This document shows positions 1-8,062 of a DNA stretch of 64,000 bases, piece after piece. The notes under the pieces are model-generated. The model made no database searches. It was not told the DNA's origin and saw only the letters and a list, made by a program, of their open reading frames with translations. The stretch comes from Hymenobacter latericoloratus (lineage in GTDB: Bacteria > Bacteroidota > Bacteroidia > Cytophagales > Hymenobacteraceae), in assembly GCF_014199535.1 (NCBI RefSeq), contig NZ_JACHNV010000001.1:1054001-1118000 (forward strand), read 5' to 3'. Numbering within the stretch: position 1 is the first letter of the stretch; each line of letters opens with the position of its first letter. The translations under genes were made by a program, and so were the position numbers.

Positions 1-2
1 TA

Positions 3-197
3 GGGTATAACCACCTGCAGCGCCGGGAGCTGCGCTTGGAAAATACGTCGGGCGGCGCAGGCTTCTCTTTCGGGGTGATGCTGCGCGTCAGCCAGTTTCA
101 GCTTGATTATACCCACGCCGGTTACCATGCTTCTGGCGGGGCCAACTACTTCACCATTGCCCGCAACCTCGATTCTCTGTTCAAAAAATCACAGTAA
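3..197 (+). CDS. porQ: PorQ, type IX secretion system protein (C-terminal fragment)
   Basis: Only the last 64 codons are in the window; the gene begins upstream. The fragment reads GYNHLQRRELRLENTSGGAG and continues with alternating aromatic and small residues (GFSFGVMLRVSQFQLDYTHA, then YHASGGANYFTIARNL), ending in TAA at 195-197. This is the pattern of the last strands of a small outer-membrane beta-barrel and resembles the C-terminus of PorQ. PorQ is a Bacteroidota outer-membrane protein needed for type IX secretion, working with PorU, PorV and PorZ in the attachment complex that processes cargo at the cell surface. The family call rests on remembered similarity of a short fragment; another PorP/PorQ-type barrel is the alternative. 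Confidence 0.6.
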   Translation, partial: GYNHLQRRELRLENTSGGAGFSFGVMLRVSQFQLDYTHAGYHASGGANYFTIARNLDSLFKKSQ

Positions 198-339
198 CTA
201 CTCGCTTTTCCTACCCCCTGGCTCGTAGCTAACCTGGCAGGCTTCTGGCCTCTGCTCTTGCTACAACTACCTGTTCTTCCTTCCGCCAAATTTTAGAAGT
301 CACACCGCTTCGTTATTCGGCTTGTTTACCCTGATTCTT

Positions 340-1752
340 ATGCTCGACTCCGCTGAGTTTCTCACCCCGGCCCAGATTGTGGCCGAACTCGATAAATACA
401 TCATTGGCCAGCACGAAGCCAAGCGCCACGTGGCCATTGCCCTGCGCAACCGGTGGCGCCGCTTGCACGCCCCAGCTGCTATGCAGCGCGAAATCGTGCC
501 CAACAACATCCTGATGATTGGCTCCACTGGCGTCGGCAAAACCGAAATTGCTCGTCGTCTGGCCAGCATTTCGGGTGCTCCGTTCACTAAAGTGGAAGCC
601 TCTAAGTTCACGGAAGTAGGCTACGTAGGCCGCGACGTAGAAAGCATGGTGCGCGACTTGGTGGAGCAGTCAGTGAACATGGTGAAGCAGCGCCGCAAGG
701 AAGAAGTAAAGGTGCAGGCGGCCCAGGCCGTGGAAGATGCCATTCTCGACATTCTGATTCCGCCGGTTACTACCTCGGTTGCTACTCCTAAACCCGCTCT
801 GGGCTTCCCAACTACCGCTGCCAATGAAGTGCCTGATTCCGACCACGAACTGAACGAGCGCACGCGGGAGCGGTTTCGGGAAAAGATTCGGAATGGGGAA
901 ATGGACGAGCGCAAAATTGAAATCCGGGTGCAGCAGAACAGCAGCCCAGGCATTGGTGTAATCGGCGGCCCGGCCGGTATGGACGAGGCCAGCATGGCCG
1001 GCATCCAGGACATGCTCGGTTCCATGCTACCCAAGAAGACCCGCAAGCGCAAGGTAACCGTAGCTGAGGCTCGCAAGATTCTGCTCGATGAGGAAGCCGC
1101 CAAGCTCATCGACATGGACGAGGTGAAGGATGAAGCCATCCGCCACGCCGAAAACGCGGGTATCATCTTCATCGACGAAATCGACAAAGTAGCCAGCCGC
1201 AGCGGCAAGGGTGGCGGTGGCCCCGATGTAAGCCGGGAGGGCGTGCAGCGCGACCTGCTGCCCATTGTGGAAGGCTCCGCCGTGAGCACCAAGTACGGCA
1301 TCATCCACACCGACCACATTCTGTTTATTGCGGCCGGCGCCTTTCACGTAGCCAAGCCTTCTGACCTGATTCCGGAGCTGCAGGGCCGTTTCCCCATTCG
1401 GGTGGAGCTACAGAGCCTGAGCAAAGATGACTTCTTCCGTATCCTGAAAGACCCGAAAAATGCCCTCACCAAACAGTACGAGGCCTTGCTGCAGGCCGAG
1501 GGGGTAGCCCTGTCGTTTGAAGACTCAGCCCTAGAGCGCTTGGCTGAAATTGCGTTTGAGGTGAACAGCGAGGTGGAAAACATCGGAGCCCGGCGCCTGC
1601 ACACCGTTATGAGCCGTCTGCTCAATGACATCCTGTTCGATGTACCCGACAAAATCGGCCCGAATGCGCGGATTTTAGTTAACCGCGAAATGGTGGAAGA
1701 GCGCCTGCGCGACATGGTTCGTAACCGCGACCTGAGCCAGTATATTCTGTGA
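340..1752 (+). CDS. hslU: HslU, ATPase subunit of the HslUV protease
   Basis: AAA+ unfoldase (ClpY) that recognises substrates and threads them into the HslV peptidase in the cytoplasm. Walker A is GSTGVGKT at residues 61-68, Walker B IIFIDEIDK is near residue 275-283, and GARRLHTVMSRLL near the end carries the C-terminal sensor region. Between them lies the charged, Met-rich I-domain typical of HslU and absent from ClpX. The protein ends DLSQYIL, matching the conserved C-terminal tail that inserts into HslV. I chose ATG 340 (MLDSAEFLTP, 470 aa) over an in-frame TTG at 322, since family members begin close to this residue. hslV is not adjacent, so the protease partner must be encoded elsewhere. 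An intrinsic terminator follows at 1795-1821. Confidence 0.95.
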   Translation: MLDSAEFLTPAQIVAELDKYIIGQHEAKRHVAIALRNRWRRLHAPAAMQREIVPNNILMIGSTGVGKTEIARRLASISGAPFTKVEASKFTEVGYVGRDVESMVRDLVEQSVNMVKQRRKEEVKVQAAQAVEDAILDILIPPVTTSVATPKPALGFPTTAANEVPDSDHELNERTRERFREKIRNGEMDERKIEIRVQQNSSPGIGVIGGPAGMDEASMAGIQDMLGSMLPKKTRKRKVTVAEARKILLDEEAAKLIDMDEVKDEAIRHAENAGIIFIDEIDKVASRSGKGGGGPDVSREGVQRDLLPIVEGSAVSTKYGIIHTDHILFIAAGAFHVAKPSDLIPELQGRFPIRVELQSLSKDDFFRILKDPKNALTKQYEALLQAEGVALSFEDSALERLAEIAFEVNSEVENIGARRLHTVMSRLLNDILFDVPDKIGPNARILVNREMVEERLRDMVRNRDLSQYIL

Positions 1753-1792
1753 GGAGGGGAAAGGAAAAGACATTCAGCTGCTTCAAACAAAG

Positions 1793-1821
1793 AAAAGAGG
1801 CTACTACGGTAGCCTCTTTTT
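1793..1821 (+). terminator. Intrinsic terminator after hslU
   Basis: A stem AAGAGGCTAC / GTAGCCTCTT with a TACG-type tetraloop is followed by a T run. It lies 40-70 nt after the hslU stop and before the SDR gene, so the two genes are probably separate transcripts. Confidence 0.85.
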
Positions 1822-1871
1822 CGGTTTAGACCGTACTTTTTACCAGCCTCTCACCTCCCTCACCCAGCCTT

Positions 1872-2600
1872 ATGCATTATTACATCATCACCGGAGCCAG
1901 TCGCGGGCTAGGCAAAGCCTTGGCGGAAGCTGTGCTGCGCCTCCCCGATACAAAGGTTGTCGGCGTTTCGCGCCACGCCACCATTGAGCACGAGCGGTAC
2001 GCTCACCAGCCCCTGGACCTTTCTGATATGCTAGCCGTGCAGAACAATCTGCACAAAGTATTTCCGCAGTGGCCCGATGCTGAAAGCATCACCCTGATCA
2101 ACAACGCCGCCGTACTTGGTGAAATTGGCTACCTGGGTGAGCACCAGAACGAGCACTTTGAGTTTGTGTTTGATGTGAATGTTGTGGCCCCTGCTATGTT
2201 CATGAACACCTTTCTTAGCGCTTACGGCGGGTTGTCAGTACCGCGTACCATCCTTAACATCAGCAGCGGTGCCGCCCAGCGGGCCGTTGACGGTTGGGGC
2301 GCCTATTCAGCTTCCAAAGCTGCCCTCGATGCGCTGTCCTGCACCGCTCAGAAGGAGCAGGACCTGCGCGGCAGCGGCATCCGGGTCCGCAGTCTTTCCC
2401 CCGGCATTCTCGACACAGCCATGCAGGAGCACATTCGCACTGCTGATGAGCACAGCTTCAGCGAAGCCGCTCGGTTTGCAGGCTTTCATCAGGAAGGAAG
2501 ATTGGCCCAACCGCGGGAGGTAGCAGAAAAAATTGTAGGATGGCTGCAACAGCCCGCGCCAGCCAACGAGAAGGTAGTGCTCCGCATAGATGCGCTATAA
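1872..2600 (+). CDS. SDR-family NAD(P)-dependent oxidoreductase (benzil/sepiapterin reductase type)
   Basis: A 242-residue classical short-chain dehydrogenase. The cofactor loop TGASRGLG is at residues 7-14, NNAA at 77-80, catalytic Ser in the SSG stretch near 131, and Tyr145-x3-Lys149 in YSASK. The opening MHYYIITGAS and overall length resemble the YueD/sepiapterin-reductase branch, which reduces small carbonyls with NADPH. The physiological substrate cannot be read from the sequence. The gene stands alone between two terminators and faces a SusD gene tail-to-tail. The Arg in TGASRGLG and absence of an acidic residue after the second strand favour NADPH over NADH, but this is inference. Confidence 0.85.
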   Translation: MHYYIITGASRGLGKALAEAVLRLPDTKVVGVSRHATIEHERYAHQPLDLSDMLAVQNNLHKVFPQWPDAESITLINNAAVLGEIGYLGEHQNEHFEFVFDVNVVAPAMFMNTFLSAYGGLSVPRTILNISSGAAQRAVDGWGAYSASKAALDALSCTAQKEQDLRGSGIRVRSLSPGILDTAMQEHIRTADEHSFSEAARFAGFHQEGRLAQPREVAEKIVGWLQQPAPANEKVVLRIDAL

Positions 2601-2634
2601 AAAAGCCCCGGCCAGTAAGGCCGGGGCTTTTTTA
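2598..2634. terminator. Bidirectional terminator between SDR gene and SusD
   Basis: Perfect 13-bp stem AAAAGCCCCGGCC (2601-2613) / GGCCGGGGCTTTT (2619-2631) with loop AGTAA. T runs lie on both strands, so it can end both convergent transcripts (SDR gene from the left, SusC-SusD operon from the right). Confidence 0.9.
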
Positions 2635-2652
2635 GGGTGGGGCAGAAGCGAC

Positions 2653-4020
2653 CTAGTAGCCGGGGTTCTGCTTCATGTTCGGGTTGTTCTGAATCTCGCG
2701 GAACGGGATGGGGAACAACAAACGAGTTGGGTCTGTGATGCCCAGTACGGTCTGGGCCCGGTTGGTGCGGATAAGGTCAAACCACCGGTGCCCTTCCAGC
2801 GCTAGCTCTATCCGACGCTCCTGATAGATGGCGTTCAACAGCGAGGACTGCGTCAGGCCCGTTGCCAGGAGTGCGGGCAAGCCAGCCCGGGTGCGCACCC
2901 GGTTTAGCAGGGTTAGCGAGCCAGTCAGGTCCTGCAGTTGGGCTTTGGCCTCAGCTCCCGTCAGCAGGACCTCGGCCAAGCGGAATATTTTGTAGTTGTC
3001 GGTGCCGGTACCAGGGTCTCGGTACTTGATGCCGGTGCCAGCAACTACCGCACGGTTGGCGATAACAGGGGTACCATCGGAAACGGTAGCGTTGCGGCGG
3101 GTATCACCCGTTTCGTAAGCCGTCAGGAGGGTACTGGCGGGGCCATTCGGGTTCACCTCATTGCGGCCACCGTTGGTAGTAGGCAGGTTGAAGAAGGCAA
3201 ACTGGCTTTGCGTGTTAGCGTCAAACTGCAGCTCCAGAATCGATTCGGTGGTGTTCTCCGACGTGAAGTTGGTAGCGTAGCTGGGCGTAAGCTGGAAACG
3301 GTTGCTGTTAATAATCTGATCAGCCGCCGTTTCGGCTTCCTTCCATTTGCCGGCATACAGCTGCACTCGGGCAATCAGAGCCTGGGCCGCTGATTTAGTT
3401 GCCCGGCCGGTGCCCGTATCGGGCAGGTTGGGCAGGGCCTGATTCAGGTCAGCCAATACCTGCGTATATATCTGTTCCTTGGTGCTGCGTGCTACAAAGA
3501 GCGAGTTATCAGGCGTTGAGGTTGGCGTCAGAATAAGAGCGGCATCTCCCCAGAAACGGGTCACGTCGAAGTGACAGTAAGCCCGGATGAACAGTGCTTC
3601 GGCGATGATGCTGTTCTTCTCCGCGTCGGCCAAGCCGGTCACGTTTGGAGCGTTGGCAATTACGTTATTGGCCCGGTTGATGGTCCGGTAAATTGCGTAG
3701 TAAACGTTGGTGAGGGTAGTGTTATTCGAAATGATATTTCGAGTTTTTACCTCCGCCAACTGCGGGAAGGTGCCGGTGTGTGCCAGGTTGTCGGCGGCCA
3801 AATCAGCCAACAGGGGGTAGTACAGCCCCAAATAGTCGGCACTAGTCATGGCGCCGTACACGCCTATAATGGCACCGCGGGCACCGGCAGCATCGGTGAA
3901 TACGTCATCCCGGTCAACAGAGGTCTGGGGGGTAGGGTCCAGGAAATCAGAGCAACTGCTGGCGCCAAAAGTCAGCAATCCCAGGGTAGCGAGTGTGAAA
4001 AGCTTGGAACGAAAGTTCAT
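2653..4020 (-). CDS. RagB/SusD-family nutrient-binding outer-membrane lipoprotein
   Basis: A 455-residue lipoprotein. The signal peptide ends in a lipobox with Cys23 (GASSC), followed by SDFLDPTPQT, a typical SusD start. Inside are TPR-like helical stretches with ALIARVQLYAGKWKEAETAAD and the usual C-terminal block RIELALEGHRWFDLIRTNRA, ending in LFPIPFREIQNNPNMKQNPGY, a near-universal SusD ending. SusD proteins sit on the cell surface and cap the partner SusC pore, binding the oligomer to be imported. It follows its SusC by 22 bp on the same strand, so the two form one operon. The ligand (glycan or peptide) cannot be decided from sequence; no carbohydrate-active enzyme is adjacent. Confidence 0.95.
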   Translation of the reverse strand: MNFRSKLFTLATLGLLTFGASSCSDFLDPTPQTSVDRDDVFTDAAGARGAIIGVYGAMTSADYLGLYYPLLADLAADNLAHTGTFPQLAEVKTRNIISNNTTLTNVYYAIYRTINRANNVIANAPNVTGLADAEKNSIIAEALFIRAYCHFDVTRFWGDAALILTPTSTPDNSLFVARSTKEQIYTQVLADLNQALPNLPDTGTGRATKSAAQALIARVQLYAGKWKEAETAADQIINSNRFQLTPSYATNFTSENTTESILELQFDANTQSQFAFFNLPTTNGGRNEVNPNGPASTLLTAYETGDTRRNATVSDGTPVIANRAVVAGTGIKYRDPGTGTDNYKIFRLAEVLLTGAEAKAQLQDLTGSLTLLNRVRTRAGLPALLATGLTQSSLLNAIYQERRIELALEGHRWFDLIRTNRAQTVLGITDPTRLLFPIPFREIQNNPNMKQNPGY

Positions 4021-4042
4021 AGTAACGAAGTCTCAAGAAAGG

Positions 4043-7000
4043 TTAGATACCCAGGTTTACACCAACCTGCACAGTACGGGCTTGGGGGAAAGTCAGGAAG
4101 TCAGTACCCAAAGAGGTATTGCTACCGCTGAAGGTGTTGATTTCCGGATCAAGACCGGAGTAGTTGGTGAAGGTGAGTAGGTTTTGCCCTGAAACATACA
4201 CGCGGGCGTTTTGCAGGTGCAGCACGCGGGTAGCACCGGCCGGAAGGTTGTAGCCCAGGGTCAGCGTTTTTAGGCGGGCGTACGAACCATCTTCCAGGAA
4301 GCGGTCGGAAGTACGACGGTTATTGTTCGGGTCACCCCAGGCCGCCCGAGGGAAGGTGGTGCTGGGGTTAGCAGCCGTCCAACGCTCCCGGGTAGAAGCC
4401 AACTGGCCAAACTGAGCATTCATACCCTCCGCAAAGGCCCGCGTGTTGTTATAGATTTCGTTGCCGTACTGGAATTGGAAGAAGAAACCTAAGTCGAATC
4501 CTTTGAAGGAGAATTGGTTGTTAAGACCGCCAAAAAACTTCGGCTGAGCTGTACCAATGATCTTCTGGTCGTCGCCGGTGATTACACCATCATTGTTTAG
4601 ATCCTTGAAGCGGATATCACCCGGAGCGGAGCCCTGCTGGTACACAGCGGTAGCGCGGCCAGTCCTAGCCCGGGCGGCCTCCGTGTCTGCGGTAATTTCG
4701 CCTTGTGTCTGGTAAATCCGGTCCACTACGTAACCGTAGAAAGAGCCCAAAGAGTGCCCTACCCGCACCTGGTTGGCAAAGCCCGAGAGGAAGGGGGCGT
4801 TATTTACCAACTTGGTTACCTCGTTACGGATGAAGGAGATGTTGGCGTTGGTCGTCCAGGTGAAGTTGTCTTTGGTGAAATTCTGGGTCGTGAGCTCAAA
4901 TTCAAGGCCCTTGTTTTCCAGCGCGCCTACGTTCTGGGTTACCGAAAGGAAGCCAGAAGTCAGGGGCAGCGGACGGTTCAACAGCAGGTCATTTGACTCC
5001 CGACGGAAGGCGTTGGCCGAAAGCAAGATACGGTTGTTAACAAAGCCCAGGTCAATGCCTACGTTGATTTCGTGCTGCTTCTCCCAGCTCAGGTCATTCA
5101 CGCCAATTTGCGTGGGCACCAAGCCGGAAATCTGGTTGTAGTTGGCCAGGTTGCCCGCGCCTACCCCGTAGAGGTTGCGGGAAGCAAAGTTGCCAATCTC
5201 GAAGTTACCCGTCTGGCCGTAACCAGCCCGCAGCTTCAACTCACTGATAGCCGTTTTGGGGAAGAAAGATTCCTCCGAAATGCGCCAGCTACCTGAAACG
5301 GCGGGGAAGTAGCCCCACTTGTTGTCAACCCCGAAGCGCGAGGAACCGTCGCGGCGCACGGAAGCAGCCAGAATGTATCGGCCCTTGTAATCGTAGTTCG
5401 CGCGGGCAAAGTAGGAGAGTAGGGTCCAGAGCGTGCCATCCGACGAAGCTTCCGTCCGAACGGAACCGGCCGCTAGGCGGGTGATTTTGTTTGTGGCAAA
5501 GCCGCTAACCGTGGTAGTAATGCCTTCCTGCACCGATTTCTGCGCGCTCTGGCCCAGCAGCATCGTCAGGTTATGATCCCCGAAAGACTTGTTGTACGTC
5601 AGGGTGTTTTCGGTTAGCCAGCTGATGTCGTAACGGCTGTTCGCGTTACCCAGGCCGTTGCTGCCGGCGCCCTGCAAGAGGGTGCTGGGGACAAACCGGT
5701 CTTCCTTCAGGTTCAGGTAATCAGCGCCAAGCGAAGTCCGGAAGCGCAGGTCCTTAAGAATGTCAAGCTCCGCGAAGACGTTACCAATCACACGGTTATT
5801 GCGGGCTTGCTGCAAGGGCAAAGAAGCAGCGGCCAGCGGGTTTTCAACCGATGAATACGGGTCGCGGGCAAAAGTGCCATCTGCGTTATAAATGGGCGTT
5901 TGAGTGCCCAGCAGAATGGCGGAGCTAAGTACCCCGTAAATGTTGTTGTCGTTCTGAATGCGGTTATTCAGCGAGCGGGAGCCGGTCAGGTTGAGGCCAA
6001 TACGCGCGCGGTCTGATATTTTATTATCAACGTTGATGCGTACGCTACCCCGCTGGAAGTCTGAACCCTTCACAATACCTTCCTGATCGAAGTAAGTACC
6101 CGAAATCAGGAAGCGGGTGCGGGCATCGCCCCCAGAAGCCGTCAGGGTATAGTTGCCAATCTTGGCGGTGCGGAACACTTCATCCTGCCAGTTGGTGCTG
6201 GCGCCGGTGAACAGGGCTTGCGTAGAAGTTGGGTTGGCAGCTACATAACGAGGTGCAAGGCCAACGTTTGTGCGTGCTTCATTAATCAAGTCCTGTGCTT
6301 CCTGCCCATTCAGAACGTCCAGCTGCTTGATGCGCTGCTGCACCCCCTGGTACACATCCAGGCTGATTTTGGTTTTGCCCGTCTGGCCCCGCTTAGTGGT
6401 TACCAGTACTACCCCGTTAGCGGCCCGCGAGCCATAAATAGCGGCGGCGGCGGCATCCTTCAGCACCTGAATGGAAGCAATGTCATTCGGGTTAATGTCA
6501 GACAGTGCGTTCAGCTGCTGGTTACCCACGGCAATGTTGGAGTAGCTGCCGGTATTGATCGGCACCCCGTCAATTACATACAGCGGGTCGCTGCTGGCGG
6601 AAATAGAGTTGTTACCCCGAATACGAACAGCAATACCGCCACCCGGAGTACCCGAGCTAGCCGATACCTGTACGCCTGCTGCCCGGCCCTGCAGTACTTG
6701 GTCAATACCTGCAACAGGCTGATCCTCGAACTGCTTGGCATCAATGGAGGCAATAGCACCCGTGACCAGCGCTTTGGATTGTTGCCCGTAGCCCGTTACC
6801 ACTACTTCGCTGAGCTGCTTGCTGTCCGGAGCCAGACCAACGGTTATACTGCCGTCCCGAATAGGTTGCTCAAGGGTGAGGAAACCTACAGAACTGAAAG
6901 TAAGGGTAGTGGCAGTGGTGGGAGCGGTAAGTGTAAAAGTACCGTCTGAGTTGGTCGATACGCCCGTGGTAGTACCCTTTACCAGCACGGTTACGCCGGG

Positions 7001-7117
7001 CAAACCTTCACCAGTCGTACGGTCCGTTACCCGTCCAGAAACAGTACGGGTCTGTGCAAGTGACTGCGTTGCCATTAAAGCAAGTGCAGGCAGAGCAGCT
7101 AATAGTAGTTTTTTCAT
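4043..7117 (-). CDS. SusC/RagA-family TonB-linked outer-membrane transporter
   Basis: 1024 residues. The signal peptide (MKKLLLAALPALALMATQSLAQ) is followed directly by a carboxypeptidase-D-like regulatory domain (RTVSGRVTDRTTGEGLPGVT, about residues 24-100), a plug domain (VVVTGYGQQ to about 240) with the family signature VLKDAAAAAIYGSRAANGVV, then a large beta-barrel ending in VQVGVNLGI. There is no N-terminal STN domain, so it should not take part in anti-sigma signalling. It is the pore of an energised uptake complex with the SusD encoded 22 bp downstream. The 319 bp upstream, after the terminator at 7388-7420, must hold its promoter; I found no convincing -7/-33 pair there. Confidence 0.95.
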   Translation of the reverse strand: MKKLLLAALPALALMATQSLAQTRTVSGRVTDRTTGEGLPGVTVLVKGTTTGVSTNSDGTFTLTAPTTATTLTFSSVGFLTLEQPIRDGSITVGLAPDSKQLSEVVVTGYGQQSKALVTGAIASIDAKQFEDQPVAGIDQVLQGRAAGVQVSASSGTPGGGIAVRIRGNNSISASSDPLYVIDGVPINTGSYSNIAVGNQQLNALSDINPNDIASIQVLKDAAAAAIYGSRAANGVVLVTTKRGQTGKTKISLDVYQGVQQRIKQLDVLNGQEAQDLINEARTNVGLAPRYVAANPTSTQALFTGASTNWQDEVFRTAKIGNYTLTASGGDARTRFLISGTYFDQEGIVKGSDFQRGSVRINVDNKISDRARIGLNLTGSRSLNNRIQNDNNIYGVLSSAILLGTQTPIYNADGTFARDPYSSVENPLAAASLPLQQARNNRVIGNVFAELDILKDLRFRTSLGADYLNLKEDRFVPSTLLQGAGSNGLGNANSRYDISWLTENTLTYNKSFGDHNLTMLLGQSAQKSVQEGITTTVSGFATNKITRLAAGSVRTEASSDGTLWTLLSYFARANYDYKGRYILAASVRRDGSSRFGVDNKWGYFPAVSGSWRISEESFFPKTAISELKLRAGYGQTGNFEIGNFASRNLYGVGAGNLANYNQISGLVPTQIGVNDLSWEKQHEINVGIDLGFVNNRILLSANAFRRESNDLLLNRPLPLTSGFLSVTQNVGALENKGLEFELTTQNFTKDNFTWTTNANISFIRNEVTKLVNNAPFLSGFANQVRVGHSLGSFYGYVVDRIYQTQGEITADTEAARARTGRATAVYQQGSAPGDIRFKDLNNDGVITGDDQKIIGTAQPKFFGGLNNQFSFKGFDLGFFFQFQYGNEIYNNTRAFAEGMNAQFGQLASTRERWTAANPSTTFPRAAWGDPNNNRRTSDRFLEDGSYARLKTLTLGYNLPAGATRVLHLQNARVYVSGQNLLTFTNYSGLDPEINTFSGSNTSLGTDFLTFPQARTVQVGVNLGI

Positions 7118-7436
7118 GTATGCACTAGGTGTGTTGAAGATGTTTCGCTTTGAGAGCTATTCGATTGAATTATTGCCAAAATAAGGAGATAAAAATTATC
7201 AATCTATTTGATGAGTAAAAAACATGTGCAGCTCGACCATATTTCTCGGCCAAGTGCAGCAATTCCTGGGTAAATGGAAATCTTTTGCCAGTGAATTGAT
7301 AACTAGTCGTAGCCTTCTGTGATGATACCGCCTTGTGGCAGGTTGCTAAACACTTAGTTTCATGGGCAGGAGAGCCCGAATTAAAACAAAAAAGCCCCAG
7401 CTGGAAGCTGAGGCTTTTTTTATCATTAAAGGTGAC
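7118..7436. other. Intergenic region between two minus-strand SusC operons
   Basis: AT-rich gap of 319 bp with no credible gene. It holds a terminator at its right end (7388-7420) and must contain the promoter of the SusC gene starting at 7117. The best -7 candidate on the minus strand is TTATTTTG (7177-7184), one mismatch from TAnnTTTG, with a TTG at 7200-7202 that is closer than the usual spacing, so the assignment is weak. Confidence 0.4.
7388..7420 (-). terminator. Terminator after the SusC-SusD-lipoprotein operon
   Basis: An A6/T7-flanked hairpin with GCC / GGC and CAGC / GCTG helices around loop TGGAA, with one internal mismatch. It lies 17 bp beyond the stop of the lipoprotein gene on the minus strand. 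Confidence 0.8.
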
Positions 7437-8009
7437 TTACTTGATAACAGTCACAAGGCCAGTATAAGGAGCATTGGCCTGAGTACCGGACACTACTCCC
7501 CCTGAGAGAGGAGTATAGACTACCCGGCGGCCATCCTTCAGCAATAACTCATATGAGAAGAGGAACCCTTCGTTTTCCTTGAGGGAAGCACGAGTCAGGG
7601 TCGTGCGGGCCCCGGCCTGCGAGGCGCCAGTAGCACGGGTTAGACCCGTGATAACCTCGTTCAGGCTAACAGTAATGTCGGCAGAGGCTGGCGGCACGGT
7701 TTTGAGCAACACACGCGGTCCTAGGCCCAACGCTGGGGTAGCGGCTACGTTATATCCGCGGAATGAGCGGTACACCTCAACAGCCTCAACGGCGTTGAGG
7801 TCGCCGCCTTTCACCTCAATGGAGAAAGTTGCCGTAGGGTTACCAGTGCCGGCAATATCGCTCAGTTTAAATGTACTTTGGCTGGCAAGGTTGGTGAAAA
7901 CCACAGGAAGCTCCTCTGTTTTGGGGTAGGGGAGATTGTCCTCGTCCCGGCAGCTGGAGAAGCTGAATGCCGAAGCTGTTAATAGCAGGGCATAAAAAAA
8001 ATTTTTCAT
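7437..8009 (-). CDS. Lipoprotein of unknown function, third gene of a SusC-SusD operon
   Basis: 190 residues with a lipobox at Cys20 (SFSSCRDEDN). The mature part is rich in short beta-strand-like segments with Val, Thr and Gly (FSIEVKGGDLNAVEAVEVYR, VSLNEVITGL) and no enzyme motif. It starts 53 bp after the SusD stop, on the same strand, and is followed by a terminator, so it is the last gene of the operon SusC-SusD-lipoprotein. Position and architecture suggest an accessory surface ligand-binding lipoprotein, as SusE and SusF are in the starch system, but I see no sequence identity that would justify either name. The strand pattern suggests one or two immunoglobulin-like domains; this is inference. 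Confidence 0.7.
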   Translation of the reverse strand: MKNFFYALLLTASAFSFSSCRDEDNLPYPKTEELPVVFTNLASQSTFKLSDIAGTGNPTATFSIEVKGGDLNAVEAVEVYRSFRGYNVAATPALGLGPRVLLKTVPPASADITVSLNEVITGLTRATGASQAGARTTLTRASLKENEGFLFSYELLLKDGRRVVYTPLSGGVVSGTQANAPYTGLVTVIK

Positions 8010-8062
8010 GGTAAGGTCAGTTGAGGTGACTACTAATGACGGGCTTCTAGGGAAGCAGCGTC

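Noticed and set aside
7177..7202. Promoter of the SusC gene at 7117
   Set aside because: The -7 match is incomplete and the TTG spacing (15 bp) is too short, so it is mentioned only within the gap entry.
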